Source of the DNA: Ignavibacteria bacterium
Lineage (GTDB): Bacteria > Bacteroidota > Ignavibacteria > Tepidaquicellales > Tepidaquicellaceae
DNA: 64,000 nt
NCBI GenBank assembly: GCA_019694675.1
Contig: JAIBBK010000017.1
Location: forward strand, 1-64,000
Direction: 5' to 3'
Part shown: positions 62,081-64,000 of the stretch, one piece after another
Layout: each line of letters begins with the position of its first letter
Position numbering within the stretch: the stretch's first letter is position 1
Position numbers and translations under genes: made by a program
The notes under the pieces: model-generated
Database searches by the model: none
What the model was told of the DNA's origin: nothing
The model's input: the letters and a program-made list of their open reading frames with translations, nothing else

Positions 62081-63538
62081 TCAAAGTTGCTTAACAATCA
62101 GCTCACCGATCTTTTTCAGCAGCCACGGTTTTTCAATTACTCTGTCGTTAGATTTCAACTCCTGGAGAAGCATCTCCGGGTCATCCTTGCGGATACCTGA
62201 CTTCAATTTTGCGACCCGGGAAAGTATGACTGCAAAGGATTTTGCCCTCATCGAAATCTCACCTCTAAGAGATCTTGCTCCCGAAAGCAAGTGCTTCAAT
62301 GCATCTATCTCCGCAAAAAGAGATTCCATATGTCCAAGTTCATAATACGCTTTCATTTTCAGTATTTTGACATCTTTCTTAAATACAGGCTTGTCAATGT
62401 CAACTAATATAGCATGCTCCAATGCCGCCTCATAATCTTTTCCTGCAAATTTGAGAATCGCATTACAGAAATTCAGGAATCCCTCTCTATACTCATCATG
62501 AAAGAACTTGCTGTAATCGGAAATGAAGTTCCTGATATACTCAAATTCTTTCAGCGACTTACAAATGGTTACAAGATTCCTGCAGAAACTCAACTGCATA
62601 CTATTTGCATCGAGAAGGAAATACTTCTCTCTTAGGATGATATCATAAATTCTGAACGATTCCTTTATATAGCGATTGAAATAGTTAAGGTTCTGATACG
62701 AACAGAACCGGGACATTATAACAAGACAACTGTAAATCTGCGTGGGATCAAGCATTGCGCTCTTGTCTATCAGAAACCTTTTCAATTTCTCATAACTCGT
62801 CCTGTCTTCCGGATCCGCGATCAATTCATGGCAGTAGCAGATCATTCTTATGTAGTTTGAATACTTTCCTTCAATATTTTTTGTTGACCTCACAAAGCCC
62901 GGAAAATCAAAAAACTTCCCGAATTGCAATGCCGTTTCAGATGGTGAGTGATATTCGTCAGCGAAAGTTCTTATGTGGTTTATGTATGAATAAAATGCCT
63001 CGATGAAGAACGTGATCAGGGCTTCAGTTGCTTCGTCAAAACTCTTGTTCATCCTTTCATCTCTGAGAAATGTTCTGTATCTGCGAACTTCTGTATTCAG
63101 CAAAAATGATTCCAAGATCAGCTTAGAATTCAACTTCCCTGAATTTATGATCTCCGAATTCATCTTCTCAAATTTCTTCTGAAATATTCTTCCGAGATCC
63201 CGCTTCTGGAGTTCGTTCAGCAAAGCCGCATTTTGAAAAGTCCTGTTGTCCTTGAAATTCTTCAACTTCAGAAATTCCTCGGCATATCGAATCAGGTCTG
63301 AAATCATTCTTCTCATCAGACCATCATTGAATTCCTTCTCACCATACAACTTACGGAAAAGTTTTTCTTTGCTGATATTTTCCTCTTTGAAGTCGGGATG
63401 ATAATGGGAAAGAACTTTGAAGAATCTCACCACGAATTTTCTGCATCCCGAAATCGGCGATTCAATGAACTTCCCGAATTCTTTGATCTCTTCAGGAGAG
63501 AATGACTTCAATATTTGAATCAGCTGTGAATTCTTCAT
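62081..63538 (-). CDS. Helical ~490-aa protein of unknown function, paralogue 6 of 6
   Basis: A 485-residue helical protein. N-terminal family block: SQLIQILKSFSPEEIKEFGKF, in two parts, ESPISGCRKFVVRFFKVL, YHPDF (about 48-52) and FRKLYGEKEFND. C-terminal block: EYIRNFISDYSKFFHDEYRE, FAGKDYEAALEHAILVDID, LKMKAYYELGHMESLF and the end KPWLLKKIGELIVKQL. The GRD of SPYFxxGRD is lost here (GCRKF). No secretion signal. It converges with the FG-GAP gene on its left and is divergent from a new secreted-protein gene on its right, the same arrangement as paralogue 5. Confidence 0.87.
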   Translation of the reverse strand: MKNSQLIQILKSFSPEEIKEFGKFIESPISGCRKFVVRFFKVLSHYHPDFKEENISKEKLFRKLYGEKEFNDGLMRRMISDLIRYAEEFLKLKNFKDNRTFQNAALLNELQKRDLGRIFQKKFEKMNSEIINSGKLNSKLILESFLLNTEVRRYRTFLRDERMNKSFDEATEALITFFIEAFYSYINHIRTFADEYHSPSETALQFGKFFDFPGFVRSTKNIEGKYSNYIRMICYCHELIADPEDRTSYEKLKRFLIDKSAMLDPTQIYSCLVIMSRFCSYQNLNYFNRYIKESFRIYDIILREKYFLLDANSMQLSFCRNLVTICKSLKEFEYIRNFISDYSKFFHDEYREGFLNFCNAILKFAGKDYEAALEHAILVDIDKPVFKKDVKILKMKAYYELGHMESLFAEIDALKHLLSGARSLRGEISMRAKSFAVILSRVAKLKSGIRKDDPEMLLQELKSNDRVIEKPWLLKKIGELIVKQL

Positions 63539-63836
63539 TTCAGGTCACAAGAAATATTCTGGAAACTTCATTTTCATTCCCAAAATATGTAATTGAGCGA
63601 AAAAGTGAAGCCTAATAGAAGAATTAGCGGTAACAATTTCCCGAAAAAATCTTTGACAGAAGAAGGTCACGGTTGTATGTTGCCGGTAGCATCACGGGAG
63701 GGAATAATCACGAACCAAGCCGGTCAGCAAGCATTGTCAGACGGAGCAGTCTGTCCATATGATTATTCTCTCCCGGAACAATCAAATGACTGCTTCGTCA
63801 ATTTTTAACGGCTAAAACCTGAAAGGAATATTAATT

Positions 63837-64000
63837 ATGAAAATTTCAAAAGCACTGCTTCTTGCTGTAATGATAATTGCCGGGCTAAAACCTGCAACAG
63901 GTCAGAACCTGAACAAGAAATATGAAGAGCCGCAAACAGATGCAACATCTGAGCAGATCCTCAACGGTCTGATCGCATCTCAGAGGTTTGGAAATTCTGT
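63837..64000 (+). CDS. Start of a secreted, probably FG-GAP protein (cut by window edge)
   Basis: Only the first 54 residues are present. AGGA lies 9 bases before the ATG. A signal peptide (MKISKALLLAVMIIAGLKPATGQ) is followed by a polar linker (NLNKKYEEPQTDATSEQ) and then ILNGLIASQRFGNSV. That last piece matches the opening of an FG-GAP blade in the neighbours (for example LNGESAGEAFGGCVSSAGD). I infer another FG-GAP giant, probably with an X-dockerin tail beyond the window. The 298-base gap upstream (63539-63836) has one short open frame with a TTG start that is not convincing. Confidence 0.7.
   Translation, partial: MKISKALLLAVMIIAGLKPATGQNLNKKYEEPQTDATSEQILNGLIASQRFGNS

Noticed and set aside
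63593..63808. Open frame of 71 residues with a TTG start
   Set aside because: Non-ATG start, no ribosome-binding site and composition unlike neighbouring genes; it most likely is leader sequence of the gene at 63837.

Overview
The window (about 47% GC by eye) looks like a chromosomal segment of a free-living member of the Bacteroidota/Ignavibacteria lineage. The evidence is as follows. Several secreted proteins end in a type IX secretion (T9SS) sorting domain with the QNYPNPFNP signature. One large outer-membrane protein resembles the N-terminal part of SprA. Several starts are preceded by a TTG...TTTG promoter of the Bacteroidota type. Shine-Dalgarno sequences are mostly weak. No rRNA, tRNA, CRISPR array, phage gene or transposase was seen.

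Layout. (1) 1-12.9 kb is mostly housekeeping: the start of a UvrD/PcrA helicase (cut by the window edge), a helical protein of unknown function, an SprA-like barrel, then a tight minus-strand run (membrane protein, Sua5-type threonylcarbamoyl-AMP synthase, propeller-like protein, vWA protein). After these come radA and a convergent GntR-family regulator. (2) 13-24.4 kb holds a choice-of-anchor-B/LVIVD protein, a three-propeller FG-GAP giant, a second copy of the helical family, and two more T9SS-sorted proteins. (3) 24.8-64 kb is a surface-protein region. It has a duplicated beta-helix protein, FG-GAP giants, a BNR/sialidase-like protein and a MAM-like protein, all ending in the same roughly 175-residue cassette: a beta-sandwich 'X' module followed by a dockerin-like pair of calcium loops. 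Four more copies of the roughly 490-residue helical family lie between them, with a ParE-type toxin-antitoxin pair, two orphan dockerin fragments and many palindromic repeat elements.

The most interesting signal is the combination of three things. Seven intact secreted proteins plus two broken remnants share one X-dockerin tail while their front ends differ completely. Six paralogous helical proteins of unknown function are scattered mainly next to these genes, often divergently. One small T9SS-sorted protein (50103-50951) has a body that could be cohesin-like. I infer a surface assembly or a non-standard sorting system, but only the sequence patterns are seen directly. A second robust pattern is that FG-GAP repeats occur as exactly 21, 21, 14 and 14 copies, that is whole sets of seven-bladed propellers.

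Repeats are abundant: a 183-bp tandem array of five units, a 318-bp multi-hairpin repeat of which one unit is split by the toxin-antitoxin operon, a 36-bp palindromic element with 16-bp flanking duplications at the start codon of one gene, and low-complexity dispersed repeats that have entered coding linkers.
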